NCBI GenBank assembly: GCA_020086605.1
Contig: JACBWW010000004.1
Coordinates: 23,318,240 to 23,382,239 of the forward strand
From: Lanius collurio
Lineage: Eukaryota; Chordata; Aves; Passeriformes; Laniidae
Direction: 5' to 3'
DNA length: 64,000 nucleotides
In this document: piece by piece, positions 1 to 13,273 of the stretch
How the letters are laid out: each line of letters starts with the position of its first letter
Position numbering within the stretch: position 1 is the stretch's first letter
Notes under the pieces: model-generated
The model's database searches: none
Seen by the model: the letters and a program-made list of their open reading frames with translations, nothing else
Told to the model about the DNA's origin: nothing
Translations under genes and position numbers: made by a program

Positions 1-301
1 CATTTCCAAAGTCTCCAGGAGGAAATGAAAGCTGTATTTTCATCTTTCCTTAAAACTAAACCAAACCAAATCAAACTTGTCAACTAGCTGAGTGAAAATT
101 CACTAAAAGAAAATTTTCCCTGTAATTTTCTTTCTATACCACACAGAAGCTCCACTATGACATCAAAATTTAAATGGATGCTATCTACTGAAATACAAGT
201 TTAGTTGAGACTCTGACCCAGACTGCAATATTGTTTTTGAATACAATATATGGCAAAATTAGTACCATGAAATTAATATCACAATTTTGTATATAAAGCA
301 T
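1..301. other. Non-genic AT-rich sequence, left edge
   Basis: AT-rich unique-looking sequence up to the LTR remnant. I see no repeat, RNA gene or splice-like structure. The minus-strand open frame that begins near 484 runs through the LTR remnant into this stretch and does not look like a protein. Confidence 0.5.
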
Positions 302-442
302 TGTCCTGCTTTTGGCTGAAGTAGAGTTAATTTCTTCTAAGTAGCTGGTCTTGTGCTGTATTTTGGAATTAGTGTGAAAGTAATGGTGGCAACACGCTGA
401 CTTTTTAGTCAGATTTCTCTCTGAAAAGTCTCTTCTGCCTTG
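302..442 (+). repeat. ERVL-type LTR remnant, 5' part only
   Basis: The stretch opens with TG and carries the hallmark start of a widespread avian ERVL-class LTR: a TTTTGGCTG block, then AGAGTTAATTT-CTTCT, then GTAGCTGGT, then a TATTTTGGA block (about 302-370). The same LTR start is found, more diverged, at the right-hand end of the minus-strand copy at 29654-30208. Matching fades after about 400, and no TATA box or 3' half is recognisable, so this is an eroded or truncated fragment of about 140 bases. It has no coding content. The family is assigned from memory of bird LTRs, and the 3' boundary is approximate. Confidence 0.6.
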
Positions 443-3400
443 GTTTTCCTCCATGTATTTAGCTTTTGTAGGATACCAGAACAAACTAAGTATTTTTTTT
501 CCAAAATAAATCTGTTGTGAATCAATGAAAAATTCCTTAAAGTTCTATTTATTCCTTTCTGTGCAATGTCTACTTTATTACTGATATACTGTGAAAATTT
601 GAGACACCTTTTTCAAAGAAACATTTAACTACAGCTTTATTTGGTAAAATTCTTCATAGCATTTGCCTGAAGAAGGATCTTGAACTCACCTGGGATTACT
701 TGTTAAAATTCCCCTTGTTAAAATATTTGTTAAGAATCTGAAGAAAGTTTTGAATGGAGTTTTTTACTCCTGACAGCATCTGCTGTGGGTCTTGGATGAC
801 TGAAGTACTGATAAATTGTACTAAAGAGCAAACCTTGAACTTGAAGATGCATAATGGCCTTCTTTTTCTTGGGGATTAACTAGATTGTAAAAATGCCAGA
901 TATTTCAAAAATATATCCTTCTGAAAAGAGAATCCTTGGTGTCATCTAGCAATGTATAACTCCATTCAGAGTATTGCAGCTGAATATTTGTCCTTATTAT
1001 AATAATTATGAATAAATATGAATTTTATAAAAGTATATTGCCTCCTGCTTTCGCCTACCTATTTTAATGAACGAGCCATACTTTTAAATGAATAAATTTT
1101 CTCTTAGTCCTTCCTTTTCATGAATGAATTTGAAAGAGAAAGTTTTCAAAGTGCTTCATTGAGATTTAGATGAGCATTCTGAATGCATCTATTTTACCTA
1201 ACACTGGAAAATTTATTTTTCTTCGTTTTAATAAAAATTTTAAATGAATGTTTTTTTTTTAATTTTCAACATTGTATATTCATTACAATATTTGATATAG
1301 CCAAAAATATTTCAGTCCTCTTTTTTGCAGGTATTTCCAAATTTGTAAAAATATTATCTTTCCATTTATTGGTTTAGAGGATAAATGAGCAGTGTGAGCA
1401 AATACATTTCCATCATCTGGTTTTCTCTGTGACAGAGTTAAAATGAAAAAAGTACCTTTTGGAGGAATAAAATTTTGCCATAATTTTTGCTTCCCTCTTT
1501 TTAGTTTCAGATGTTTTAAATTGAAAACAGTTGTATCTCACTTCAGTGACAGGTGTCTTGAGTTAGGTCGCATGAACCCTGGGTACAAACAATCTGTACA
1601 TGTGTAACATTTTCCTAAAGACTCTTCTATTGCCCCTTCATTGCTCTTAAAACTGTGTGTGCCCTGGCAACAGTTTTGTCTGCAACATCCACTCAGATGA
1701 AACATCAGGACATCTCACCCCTGCCATTTCTGTACTAGATGAAGACATTTCACAGATGTGCAGTGTCTACTTGCATAATCTTCAAAGAAATTTTGCTATG
1801 AAATGTGATAGACCAGGATATGGGTTAAGAGCTGATCTAGGGTCTAATCTCTGTGTGTCTTGGTAAATGCATCAGGGCTGGTTTTGCTGTGGTTCAGCAA
1901 AGCCACTTGTGCTGCACCCATCCTGCTGAATTCCTACCTTACTATATGAAACCTGTAAGGAGCATGGAAGAACTCTGCAAGGTTTTAGTCCTTAAGCTTC
2001 CCAGCTGAATGAGATACAGAAGTTATGAATTGCTTTAGGTTTGACATGGTAAAAATGAAATTAGTGCCCTGCCATGTCTGCACTGAACTCTGTGTTGTTT
2101 TAACAATGACCTCACAACTTTAGTTCTGTCACTGTGGTTAATAAAAAATGAACAGTTTTACAACTAATTTTTCTTACATAGATTTTGAACAAATTATTAC
2201 TTTATTTTGATTTTTTGGACTAGGTGTAAATGTTATTTTCAATTTCAGCCTATGTAAGAGATCTTGTTTGAAAGAAAAAAATTCCTGTTCTATCACTTTT
2301 TATGAATAGTGGAGGAATGAATATAGTGGTTACTAAATCCTCATTACCTGGAGTGTGCCTAGTAAAGCTCAGACACGAGAAAATTTGCTCAGTGTCTTAC
2401 TCCTCTGTCGAAAACCCCTTATGAACAAATAAAAATTCAAAACTAGCACAACTACCAACACAAAACCCACAAAACCAAGCCATAAATAGGTCAAATATAA
2501 ATGTACCCAGTATTTCCAGTCAACACTTTCTTCCATTACACTTTCATTTGCTTCCAATACTTTCTTCATTTACTCTTTCTTTTTCAGTATATGTCACATA
2601 TAGAAATATAAGAATAAACCCATGGAAATATAAACAAGAGGAAGGAGAATGCCTTTGGTTACATTTATTAGTTGCACTTCTAAAAGAGTTGTACACTAAT
2701 GCTTTAATTTTTTTCCAGAATTAACAAGGCTGCAATGCCTGCTACAAAATCCTCTGCAGTCTGTCCAGAATCAAGAGAGAAAAGGGGAAACTATGATTGG
2801 AGTGATTTCATAACTTTTTAGGTTCCAAATGCCCAAATATATGTTTTAAAAGTCTTGCAAAATTACACTGGTACTCTCTGAACATTATACAAGGAAATAC
2901 ACAGGAAAAATTTACTAAAATAGATTTATCTCTTGACTAGTCTTAAACTCTATTTTGGTGTCAAGTACTTTTAGTTGTATCCAGCAGTAGTTGTACCTCA
3001 TGATGGCAAAGGAGATGATAGTCATAAGATCCAATTTGAAGGGAGACAAAAAAATCTTCTGACTAATCACAAAGAGAAAAATCTTAAAAATCCAACATGT
3101 TTAATGTGGGTATGAAAGATTATTTTAAACATTTGGTATACTTCTATAATTGGATAGAGAAAAAATTAATTTCCCATGAAATTTTAAAAAATGTTATGAT
3201 CTTTCCTCTCAAAAATAAGTAAAAGTTTGATAAGGCTTTCCTTATATTTTTAAAAATGTTAACTTATTTCTCTGTATCTTTCCATGACTCTATCTAAGGC
3301 ATAGAGTGGGACATTATCTTTCAACAGCTTCTGCATGAATAGTTTATAGACATTAAAGACTTTGACTCATATATACAGAATGAATTAATTTGAGACAGCT

Positions 3401-4518
3401 GAAACTGTTTCCATTCCTGCAGTCTGCCATCTTATCTCCTGCCAGGCATATTAATGTAAAGTATATTAAAGTTAGTGGTGGTTTATGTTAGCATAACAGT
3501 CTGTAAACTATGATGGTTCATCAGCAGCTATGCCTTTCACAGCCTGCTCAGACAGCCCTGCTGTGGGAGTGTAAATTTATGGCAGAGCAGAGGGATGGAG
3601 AAATGAGGATGGTAACCACTGCAGCTAGACAAATTTAATCCAATGCTATAAATGACTCAGCATCTGCAGCAAGAACAGAACTCCTCCTAAACTTTATTGT
3701 AACTGGCATGTTCAGTTCAGCAAACAACTATCTGGTTTAGATCTTTTCCTGGGCATAACAGGAATAGCTGAATTCAGCATTATTGCAGTGCACGTTTTTA
3801 ATTCATGTTCTTGAACCTTAGCTCTGTGTACTAAAGTTCTCACAGTTTTTTTTTTTTTTTTGTAACACTCAAATTTAATTTCATCTCCCTTCCAAAGCTA
3901 AAACTTTTGGAAAACAAACCTTCATAGACTGTTAAAATAAACTTGCGCCAAAATTAAAGGAGAATGACAAACCAGTAACCAGCAATATAATACAAACAAG
4001 TCAGTTTTCAGAGCACTTAGGAAAATACATAAATGGCTGGGTGCTACATTAAGGAGTACTTCCTCCTGGGGACAAAATTGAGATGCTGCTTTCAGCATAA
4101 CTACAAGAATATAGAATTTATTTAATCTGTTTTCTCAGAAAAACTTCGAAGAAATAGAAAACAAAAGGCAATTGGATGTTCATATACATATAGAAAAATG
4201 ATTAAACAATATAATTTGTGGAACAATTGAAGTTAATGAATGGTACATGAAATAAACTTGCCAAAACTAATATATCAGTATTTTTGAGTGATAAAACAGC
4301 ACAGGTATCTGTAAATATCAACATACTTTAATGCTAAAATTCAAATTAAAAGTATATGAACCTTTTTTTAATCTTGTCAAATCTCAAGTAGCTGTGACAA
4401 AGCTGAAATCTATGTCCTAATGGTGACACACAAATCTCTGACAGCATTAGGAAATACAGGTACATAAGTAAATCTAAGAACTTTTAGCATACACAATGGG
4501 ATATTCCTATGGAATGGC

Positions 4519-4519
<1 letters not shown>
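443..4519. other. Non-genic sequence with a candidate conserved block near 3.3-3.8 kb
   Basis: No gene, RNA gene or recent transposon is visible. Open frames here (for example 1183-1377, 1657-1866, and 2369-2569 on the minus strand) are short and of low complexity or random composition. A homopolymer T run of 16 lies at 3846-3861. The part from about 3280 to 3800 is less AT-rich, lacks simple repeats and contains a full NF-E2/MAF-type motif at 3652-3662. It may be a conserved regulatory element, but this is an impression from composition and motifs only. Confidence 0.4.
3652..3662. promoter_or_regulatory. NF-E2/MAF-type recognition motif (MARE half plus AP-1 core)
   Basis: The sequence ATGACTCAGCA is an exact match, on the reverse strand, to TGCTGAGTCAT, the extended AP-1/NF-E2 consensus bound by CNC-bZIP/small-MAF dimers. 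It lies within a compact, non-repetitive block (about 3.4-3.8 kb). A match of this length is expected by chance now and then, so function is only suggested by the surroundings. Confidence 0.25.

Positions 4520-4572
<53 letters not shown>
4520..4572. repeat. (TTA)n microsatellite
   Basis: An uninterrupted run of about 17-18 TTA units. Its purity suggests it is young and length-polymorphic. Confidence 0.97.
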
Positions 4573-4573
<1 letters not shown>

Positions 4574-4684
4574 AGAAGAAATTCTAGACTTAATAAGAAA
4601 TGATGCTAGATTGAGTGTCTGTCACATAGATTTGACAAACGATTTCTGACTGCAATTACAATGAAAATACGAGATTTTTTCTTC

Positions 4685-4724
4685 TTTGAAAATCAAAAAA
4701 TTTATTTGAAAATCAAAAAAATGA
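4685..4724. repeat. Tandem duplication, 20-base unit, two copies
   Basis: TTTGAAAATCAAAAAATTTA (4685-4704) is followed directly by a near-identical copy (4705-4724) that differs only in its last few bases. It is a local slippage or duplication product. Confidence 0.85.
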
Positions 4725-5751
4725 AAAGCTGCAATATTATTTATAATTCTGTTTTATTCATTTTTTTCAAACAGCTATCTGCTGAAGTACAGGTAACTTA
4801 AAAACATCTGATTTATCTTATTTAAGAGGTGAAAATAAATCTAATATTTGTTATCTAGCATCAAAATCCACATTTTTATACACCTGTCCATTTCCAGGGA
4901 AAAGAACCAAAACTCTAGAGACCTACTAATTGAATACATATTGATGTAAAAAATATATTATTCAACCACCATTATGCAAAGATAAAAGATATTTTTGTAA
5001 GTCTCTTGACAGGGTTTTCATGACTGTATGGATTGTCACTTTGTTTAATGATGTTATTTCAAAGCTATGAGTAAAAAATGTTTAAGGCTCACTGTTCTTG
5101 CACAGCAGAGTCTGGGGACATGAAGATCCTCTTCAAGACATAGTCAAGTGATTTGCATGCTTACTCCCTGATAGTTAAGACTAGATTAACTCTGAATACT
5201 TCCTTTCAAACTTTCACGGCAATATGAAAGCACCATATGGGTTTTACAGAGGAAAAACCAATCATATATCCTGCTGAAAAGATGCACCAGGTCTGCTGGA
5301 GGAATTTCCTGACTCAGCCAGCCAGCCTGCAACTGCGCATCTCCACCCACACAAGACAGTTTTCCCTCAGATCTGCAAGGTGACTTGTACAGGAGCCCTT
5401 TGACTTACCTCAGTCCAAAATTGCACAGTCTAACAAGCAGGGTTTTACTATTCATTTTGACAGAAAAATATAATTGAGCATTTGCTAAACAGTTTAGTAG
5501 GTAGACTGGAGGTGATGAAAACCTTCCAGCTGACACCGTGACAAGCACTGAGAAATCTTTCATTGACACAGCTGCAATGGAAAGTGGGCACCTAATCAAA
5601 TTTAAGAAAAAAATGTCACACCAAACAAAACTACTTTTGCCTTATTCTTTACAGGAAGAAGCAACCTTCACTCAGTATTAGATAAAGATACTATGCAAAA
5701 TGAAGTTTGCTAGCATAAGTTGGGAGGACAGGATTTCACTTCAGTAACAGC

Positions 5752-5850
5752 AGATTCATAAGGTTTTAAAGGCAGAAGACACTGTAATATCATCCAGTCT
5801 GCTGTCCTGTAGAAAATACATCATGACTTAACAGTTTCTAACTGAGGAAA
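5752..5850 (-). repeat. Old CR1/L3-like LINE 3' end
   Basis: Read on the plus strand, the segment has the block order typical of the reverse complement of an ancient amniote CR1 3' end: 'aaggcagaagacactgtaa', 'atcatccagtctgctgtcctgt', then an A-rich 'agaaaatacatcatgactta' segment. The match is to the general pattern '...GATCATCTAGTCTGACCTCCTGTA...' known from reptile and bird genomes. Divergence is high, consistent with an old insertion. It has no coding capacity; boundaries are approximate. Confidence 0.5.
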
Positions 5851-8800
5851 ACAATTCTGAAAAGTTCACATAGCATTTGGAAAGCTGGCTTGCATACTGT
5901 GGAAAATGATCACTTGGTTTTATGAAGTGTCTGGGAAAAAAGCAAATGAAAAACTTACTATTTAAATTCTTTTTTCTTTTCAATAAAGATTGACTATAAC
6001 AAAGTTAAATAGATTTTGAATTTTCATATTTCTTCAAAAGTCTGCTTTTGCAGAAAGTCCAAAAATATGCAAAAAATTTGCACTGTTTATATATAAAAAA
6101 GTTTTCAACTCTTCTGGTGACATTACATCATGAAAACAGAGAGGTTTTTACTGAATATTTACCTGCTCAATTGCATATATTTTAGCTCTTATACCACATA
6201 GGATACTGTGTGTGAAGCATCCTGCTGTTCCTAGACCTCCATGGTACTGTGCACAATAAAGAAGGTTAATGACTGTAGAATTTCCTGGAAAATGCAGAAT
6301 GCAACAGACCTTTAATACAATATTCATGTAGGTTTTGCTATGTAAAAGATAATATTGTGGGGATTGGGTCTGAGCAGAAGAATTAGCGTTGCTTAGTATT
6401 GTAGGAAATGACAAGTAAGTGTTTAAGATGATGGAAAAAGTAGGTTGAGTGTCATTTTTTGCACAGAGCACACCACCTGCAGTATGACAAACTCTCCTGG
6501 TGCTGAAAACTGGGTCCTTGTTCCTCATTGTAGACTGAATATCTGGGTTTGAACAACTACCTTACAGCTTTTCCACTTCACTTGATTACAGCATGACTGA
6601 TCAAAGCAGTGCAGAAAACAAGTAGTCAGTCATCAACTTCAAGCTTTTGATAAAGACTGATTTTTTCTTTTTAATTCTTTTTTTTCTTGGCTTTGGATGT
6701 AAACCTGACTTCAGAAAAAAAAAATTTAACAAGTGGAAAAGTGGAGTAGACTAGCCACTGTTTTCTGTTCCTGAAATCAGTGTAGAGGCCTAGACATATG
6801 CAAGCTGTTCTGTCTGAAGCATATGGCCTAGTGTGTCACTTTTACAGATCCAGCATATTTTGCATTTTTTACAACATGACATATGGGTTGTGTTTCAATT
6901 TTATTTTAAAGCCTTGTAGTTCTAAGGAAATCTCTGTCTCTTCTGTCACCCACAACTGGAGAATGGGAGAAGAGGTGAGCCAGATGAATTAGAGATTCCT
7001 GTGGCTCCTGGAAAAAGAAGATTATTGTGCCACTAAACAATGGACACCATCCTGCAAGTGTGAATGTAACAGAGGGCTGAAAGTCACCCTCACACAGGGT
7101 CTGCCACTGCAAGTATCCTTTGACCTTGATGTTGAGTGGTGTCCAATATCTCAACTGAAATGATCTCCAGGTGCTTCAAATGATGAGTTTTGTACCATGA
7201 ACACAAATAATGAGTCTGAACTCATAAATATTGCCAGATGCTGCCGTGACATCAGATATCTAAGCCAGTGTCTATTCCTTTGGTGTTTCACAATGTTCCC
7301 AGGATATGACTGATTTTTGTGGCCCAAATACTGTGAATCTAACCAATAAGGGACTAAAATTAACAAATTGATAATAAAAATACATATGAAAATATATATA
7401 ATGGATCACCTATGGCATTGCCAAAATTTTATACGGAATGTTACTGAAATCTTCCTTTGCTGTGGCCTAAGCACTACCTGTGGAGTGAATGTAAGCTGCT
7501 TTGTTTAACCAAATAATTTCTACTCCTCTGAAACAAGGGTTCAATAAAATGAAACCAATTCGAATTCATCACAGACAAGTAAAACATCTCAAAGGAATGT
7601 GTGCATCTTTGAAGCAAAGGTAAATGCTGAATATGGTTCACACAACTTCGGAAATAGAAACCTATTTTGAAGTTGAGCATAATTCTAGTTTTGGTATGAA
7701 CGTGTCATTTTGTCCATTTAAAATCAGTCATAAAATTCACCTTTCTGCTTCAGAAGGTTCACCAAAGTTAGTGGAACATTTCTTCTTCTGCCTGAAAAAT
7801 CTGATTTTCAATATGGTACAGTCTCATTTAAAAACATGATGATGCAGTTGCTTGAAACTTTTTTTCAGCCTCATTGAAGGTCAGTAGCACTTATTTCAAG
7901 GTCTAAGTGATGGCCATTTTGTCATACAATTTTTTTCTGTACCTCACCATTAACCTCTGTGTTCAGGAATCACAATTTCAGTAGATATCTGGAAAAATTT
8001 CCTTGTTGCACGACTTGCAAATATAACCCTGTGTGTTCTTATGGTGTGAGAACTGCACAGTGATGTTGAGAGGTTTTGTCACTCTAAGGACATGTGAGAT
8101 AGCATTTGTAATGGAGTGTGTGAGTACTTTCATCAATATATTGCTATGTAATGAACCTGCATTCTGCTTATATTATTGATGGAAATGTGCTTGAGAGAAA
8201 GAAAAAGTAGCTAGAACCATGAGGTTTTTTTTACATATCACGCTTTCTCCACTATCTACATCCTGATTTCCTACTTTGTGTTGCTTCTGATCAGTTACAC
8301 AATGGAAAACAGCTGACAAATAAATTGCCAAAGGCTTATATATCATGATATTTCACAGGAAAGTGTGCTTTTCACTTTTTTAACGGGCTGACTTCAGTCA
8401 GTATGAGAGTACACTTGAGCCATTTTTACAGGTATAGACTGGCCAAAGGGAGACTACTTCACACAAAGCAGGAGTTGTTCTTGAAAGTTCATCTGCTGCT
8501 ACAATATCTTAAATAGTATTTACTGCCTGTCTACTGGTCCATATGGGTAAATAACCAGTATCACTTAAAATAGCAAATCCCTTTAAAGGTTTGACTGGAT
8601 TTTTAGATCTTGTAGAACTGAAGGATTGTATGGAACAGGGACAGGGAGATACATCCCTTCCCTCTCAGTTTGCTTGTTCAGTCCTACACCATCTGCATGT
8701 CTTGTCTCTGTTCTCATCAGCCAGATTGTGGACTCATGATGTAAGGACATTCTCCCTGAATGTCATAAAGGCATGTATTGCCAGAAGGGAGGGAGTTCAG

Positions 8801-8922
8801 GAATACAGTTTTGCAGTATACTAACCTGGAGCTTTAAAGATCCCTGAGAAATCCTTAGAGAATGCAGCACTGAACAGAATTCATTCAGTTGTTTATTCAT
8901 ACAACAACTTTCAGACTAAAAC
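5851..8922. other. Non-genic sequence with one candidate exon and one ERR-type motif
   Basis: Apart from the exon-like interval at 6163-6246 (minus), described separately, I see no gene. The stretch from about 7000 to 7200 is less AT-rich and holds TGACCTTGA at 7121-7129, the exact reverse complement of TCAAGGTCA, the monomer site of ERR/NR5A nuclear receptors. Open frames of 60-82 codons overlap on both strands here, which argues against any of them being coding. Confidence 0.35.
6163..6246 (-). other. Candidate internal exon, unrecognised
   Basis: On the minus strand a pyrimidine-rich tract ending in TGCACAG precedes an 84-base interval (28 codons, no stop), which is followed by CAG|GTAAAT, a good splice donor. 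The peptide begins YHGGLGTAGCFTHS. It lies in a longer open frame of 126 codons (6148-6528), so openness alone proves little. I do not recognise the protein, and no neighbouring exon is obvious. Chance is the default explanation; it could also be an exon of a long non-coding RNA. Confidence 0.15.
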
Positions 8923-9546
8923 CTAACACCTAGTCTGCTTCAGCACATGACCATGAGAAAGTTTAAAAGAAATACATAAAAAAGTTAAAAATAAGATTGC
9001 AGGCCTTATGAAAAAAACCCAAACCTTTGAATTTTCTGTCACTTTTGAGATTTGCCACTCATTTGAAAGGCTACTTATTCTAGTAAAAATAACAATAACA
9101 TAAAAATAAAAATCCATAACTGTTTTTTTTTTATTTTGAGAACAATTTTGATGCTTATTATCAACAATAGTGAAATTGTGAAAATTTCCCTCTATGCAGA
9201 TATGATGAAAACTAAAGAAGTACTGGTGTGTTGTAGTCTGTGTGAGAGAGGCATCAAGATCTTGGAGGACCTTTCTGAAAGCTGGCAAGCATAACAAAGA
9301 CAGCTCACCCCTGCCCACTTTCTTGTTCATGTTTCTTAAGTCTCTGTGAAAGGCCATTTTCAAAGTTAAGCTTTGGAAGTGATTTATCCCAGATTTTACA
9401 TAAAGATTCCTATGTGCTAAATGTATCAAAGCATGAAAAATTCTTACAGTGTTTTCATTCTGTATTAAATTCTTGGTAGTTTGTAACTCAGAATTGTGCT
9501 CAGGAAGCATTTCTACCAGTGTTCCAGATAAAGCAGGGGCAGACAA
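8923..9546 (-). other. Longest open reading frame in the window (207 codons), unrecognised
   Basis: It runs from an ATG at 9546 to a stop at 8923 on the minus strand. The first 115 or so residues are of mixed composition. The rest becomes rich in Phe, Tyr, Ile and Lys, as expected from translating T-rich DNA; the plus strand here is A-rich, which lowers the stop frequency on the minus strand. I see no domain, signal peptide, catalytic motif, poly(A) tail or flanking duplication that would mark a gene or retrocopy. A chance open frame is the likeliest explanation. Confidence 0.12.
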
Positions 9547-9724
9547 ATTTGGAGTTTTGAAGAAAAAGACTGAACTCCTGTAAATTACCTGAAAAAAGCA
9601 GGTAAAAAAAAAAAAAAGTAATGACAGATTGAGTCAGTAAAAGCACCAGTTTTGAACCATTCATCTTTACAATTATATTTATACTTCCTATATTGTTAAA
9701 ATATCTAAAGATCTGAATTCTCAT

Positions 9725-12700
9725 GCTATAATAGCTCAGCTAAGCATTTCATGTGATTCTGTTTGAAACTCTCAGCTGATTCTTGTATCCTCTGAACCTT
9801 AATGTTCTTTTTATTCTTTTTTTAAAACACTTGTGTTTCTGCTGCTGTAGTTCAGCAGCTCAAATATGGAACAAGCATTAGAACCATGAAGTAGAGTTAA
9901 AAACTTTATCTTTGGAGAAAAAATTGCAAGAATTGTGGAAAAATTGTTCGTCTAAGTAGGACAGTAACTCTCAATGAACTCAAATTGATACTAAGTTGGC
10001 CAGAAAGTAAAAATTCAAAAAGTGGTAGGTATTTGTAAAAAGACAGGATTTATTTCTTTGAAATATGCTATTAAAATTTATTCTAGCATTTTTAAATCTG
10101 TGCAATTATTAATTTTCAGACAGCCCTTGAGAGTGCAGCTAGCTAAAAGCAGGGGGGCAAAAAAAAGGGAAAAATTTTATTTTCCAAGTCAAATGAACAC
10201 TAACTTGATGCAAAATTTGTAATTTTATCTTGTTTTGTTGAATCACTCATATCCTTACCTCCGTATTTCTGCTTCAGTTTCACTTGAACAGATTTTAACT
10301 TTTTCAGTTTTTAATCCAGTCACAGTTCTAAAGACTGTAATTGAAAGATGTGATTCCCTAGTTTGTCATCTTCTGTACACCTCTCTGGGAAAATAATTTT
10401 TCTTACACCAAATAACATCAATACTCTGATATTTGAAAGCAAAGACAACACTACATGCTTATTTCACAGTGTTGCTAAGTTTTTAAAAAGGTTTGCAAAT
10501 GAGTATTTTCTCAGGATTTTTGTCTGAAAGGTCAGAAAGAATTATTTTTCAGTGCATTGAATAGTTTCTCTGGGAGATGTATTCATGCATTAGCTCAAGA
10601 TAAAGCACTGGTAAGTACTATTTCACCTAGAAAAGCAATCAATTGTTGTGTGAGTTCTGAGTTCAGCCTCTGCCAGGCTCAACCTCAGTGATTTTGTTGA
10701 CTTTTAATGGTAAAGTATTCATTGCATAGGTAAAGATTGACAAAAATCTGTGTGTTGCAAGTCAGGAGGCAGAAAGACAAAAATGAATTGTGAGACAGGT
10801 GTTTCCTGTTACAGTAGGGCTAACATTGTAATTGTTATGAATGTGAGTAGTTTCACATCAATAAATAATCAGTGAAAATGGATAACGCTTATGTTTTGTT
10901 GGAACCATCTGGTGCAGCCATAAAATAAAGACAAAAATAAAGAGGACAAGAAAGCATCAATTTTGTTTCTTAGAATCTTCTATGTTATTTTAAATTGAAT
11001 TTGAACCAGGTGGACTTGCAGTTAGAATAGACAAGTGGGTTAATGCTCATGAGTTGTACACATTGATAACTCTTCCTCTTTTTGCTGGCCTCCAAAATTC
11101 GGGCACAGTTTCCACAATTGCTGAGATCCACATCTTTTATAAGATGAGAACTATCTCCTGCTTACCTTGCAGAAGCTGAAGTCAAGAAGAATGGTAATAG
11201 AATTTCTAACTGTAGGAAAAAAGACATATCCTAACAGGTAAAGATACTACCATTCACATGTAAGAGAGAGTTAAATAAAGTCCTTTGTATGGAAAGCATG
11301 AAACATATTTTCACTTTTAAGAGTACAAATGAGAAAACAAAAAATAGTAATACTGAGAAATCAATAGAATCTTATATACAAATCATTCACATATAGTTTT
11401 GTCCCCTATATGTAAAGAAGGATGTGGTATTTATAGTACAGAAAATATTGAAACTGTATGAAATTAAGCTTTATTTAAGACTAGACTGTACCTTTTTTGC
11501 TAGGTCATAGTAATACCTAGCAGAGGAACAACAGAGTGCTCAGCAGTCTACTGTTGGCACCATCTGGTCTTGACTCCAGGCCCTTCTTTCTTCTGTCCCA
11601 GTTAAAAATTTTGTCTTGAACAAAGTAGAACAGCATCAACAAGAAAAACTAAAAGCAGTTTGCAGGGAAACTCATGGCATAGTTATTAGGTACCTCTGTT
11701 AGTTGGCCTGCATTAGGCAGAATATAAATTAGAGCCTTGGTTTACTATACATCAAAGATTGCTTGCTTGTTTAATGATCTCCACACTTGCTGTCTAAACT
11801 GTTGGTTCCACTCTTCACCCAAAATGATTCCAAACCTAAATCACCCCACTGTTTCCCTCTTCAGGCAAGTGTAGGAACAAAACATCTGTCTTAGTCTTTC
11901 CTTCCTGGTTCTTTGGCAATGTCTTGCCTCTCTGAGCTACCCACGGTTGGCACTTTGGGCACTGAGAGCACAGGACAGCTGTTTTCAATTCCTACTCTTG
12001 GCACCATAGACTGAATCTATACTCATAAATTAAACATTCCCAAGACCATTCTCATCACTGAGGCCAGCTGGAACAGAGCGTCTCACACGCACATTACTGC
12101 ACTCCTTCCCCCTCCAACGAGGCTGACATCATCCAAACTGCCTAATAGGACAAGTCCTTGGTCTGTTGTAGCTCCCAACTGTGCATGGTAATTGTCTGGG
12201 AAAGTTATAGTTGACCCAGAGCCAGAACTGCACCAGAGACTTTTTAACAGATTATTATCTTTCAAGGGTCCAGCATGTTCCCTTCATGATTCTAACATAA
12301 ATGCACTAATATTATTCATTGCCAGAAATAAATGGGAATTGCAAAAAAATCTTTCTTAGCCCTGTGTAAGTATGCTCAGCTTTGCAACAGACTACTAGGA
12401 ATTAGACTATAAACATAGTGTTACCCAAATCAACTCTTTATCAAGTTATTCAAGAGGGAAATTTCTATTTAAACAAGTCTGGCAAGGTGACAAGAAATTG
12501 AAAACAAGGTCCTATGTGTGTTTGTTTAAATTGGTATGTGATAAATAGGTATTCTACAGTTGTAAGTCTTCATGTTAAAAAACTTTCATGAAAACTTTCC
12601 ATTTTCAAGCAAAGTTTACAGTCCCATTTTTGCACCTGCATCTCATATCATGAGTGCATATCTGGATATTTTTGACTGTGATGAGTTCCTTGTTTGTGAA

Positions 12701-13270
12701 AATTATGTAGTCGAGACTTAGAAGTATTAAATTTTAGCGTATTTTGCTCCTCTCAAGATTGAGAGTTTCTGTGATTCATTAGTTTCAGCTAGCTGTGCAA
12801 TTTCACAGCTTGTGCACAAAAATGGAAAATATTAATTAGCAATTTTCTCATTGTTTGTTTAAGAAAAAGCATTACAAACTAGTTGAAATAGGTTCCCATG
12901 ATTCCCTGTATTTACTCGAATGTGTAGAGGAAAATTGCTGGTAGTGTTAGAAAGTATTGAAAATATTAAACATAGATATCTAGCCTTGGGGAGTATAAAT
13001 TAACATGTTTTTAATTGGTTCCAATATTCGGGGAAACATTCCTCAAAGAAAATTAATTTCAGAGCAGAATATTTTGACAAGCACATGTGCCAATTTAAAA
13101 ATCTGTGATCAGCTTTAAATAGGTTTTAAAAACAACAAAGAATTCTTTCTAATACTATAAGGAATGAACCCTGTCTTTTAAGTATGTTTTCTCTGGGTTT
13201 GATTCACACAGTACATAAAAATCACCATAACCTTTAAACCATTTTAAATAGAGTTCTGAGAGGCATATTT
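9725..13270. other. Non-genic sequence
   Basis: AT-rich sequence without a recognisable gene, RNA or transposon. A somewhat GC-richer patch lies at about 11.9-12.27 kb. The 60-codon minus-strand frame within it (12083-12265) is not protein-like. Confidence 0.45.
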
Positions 13271-13273
13271 TAA

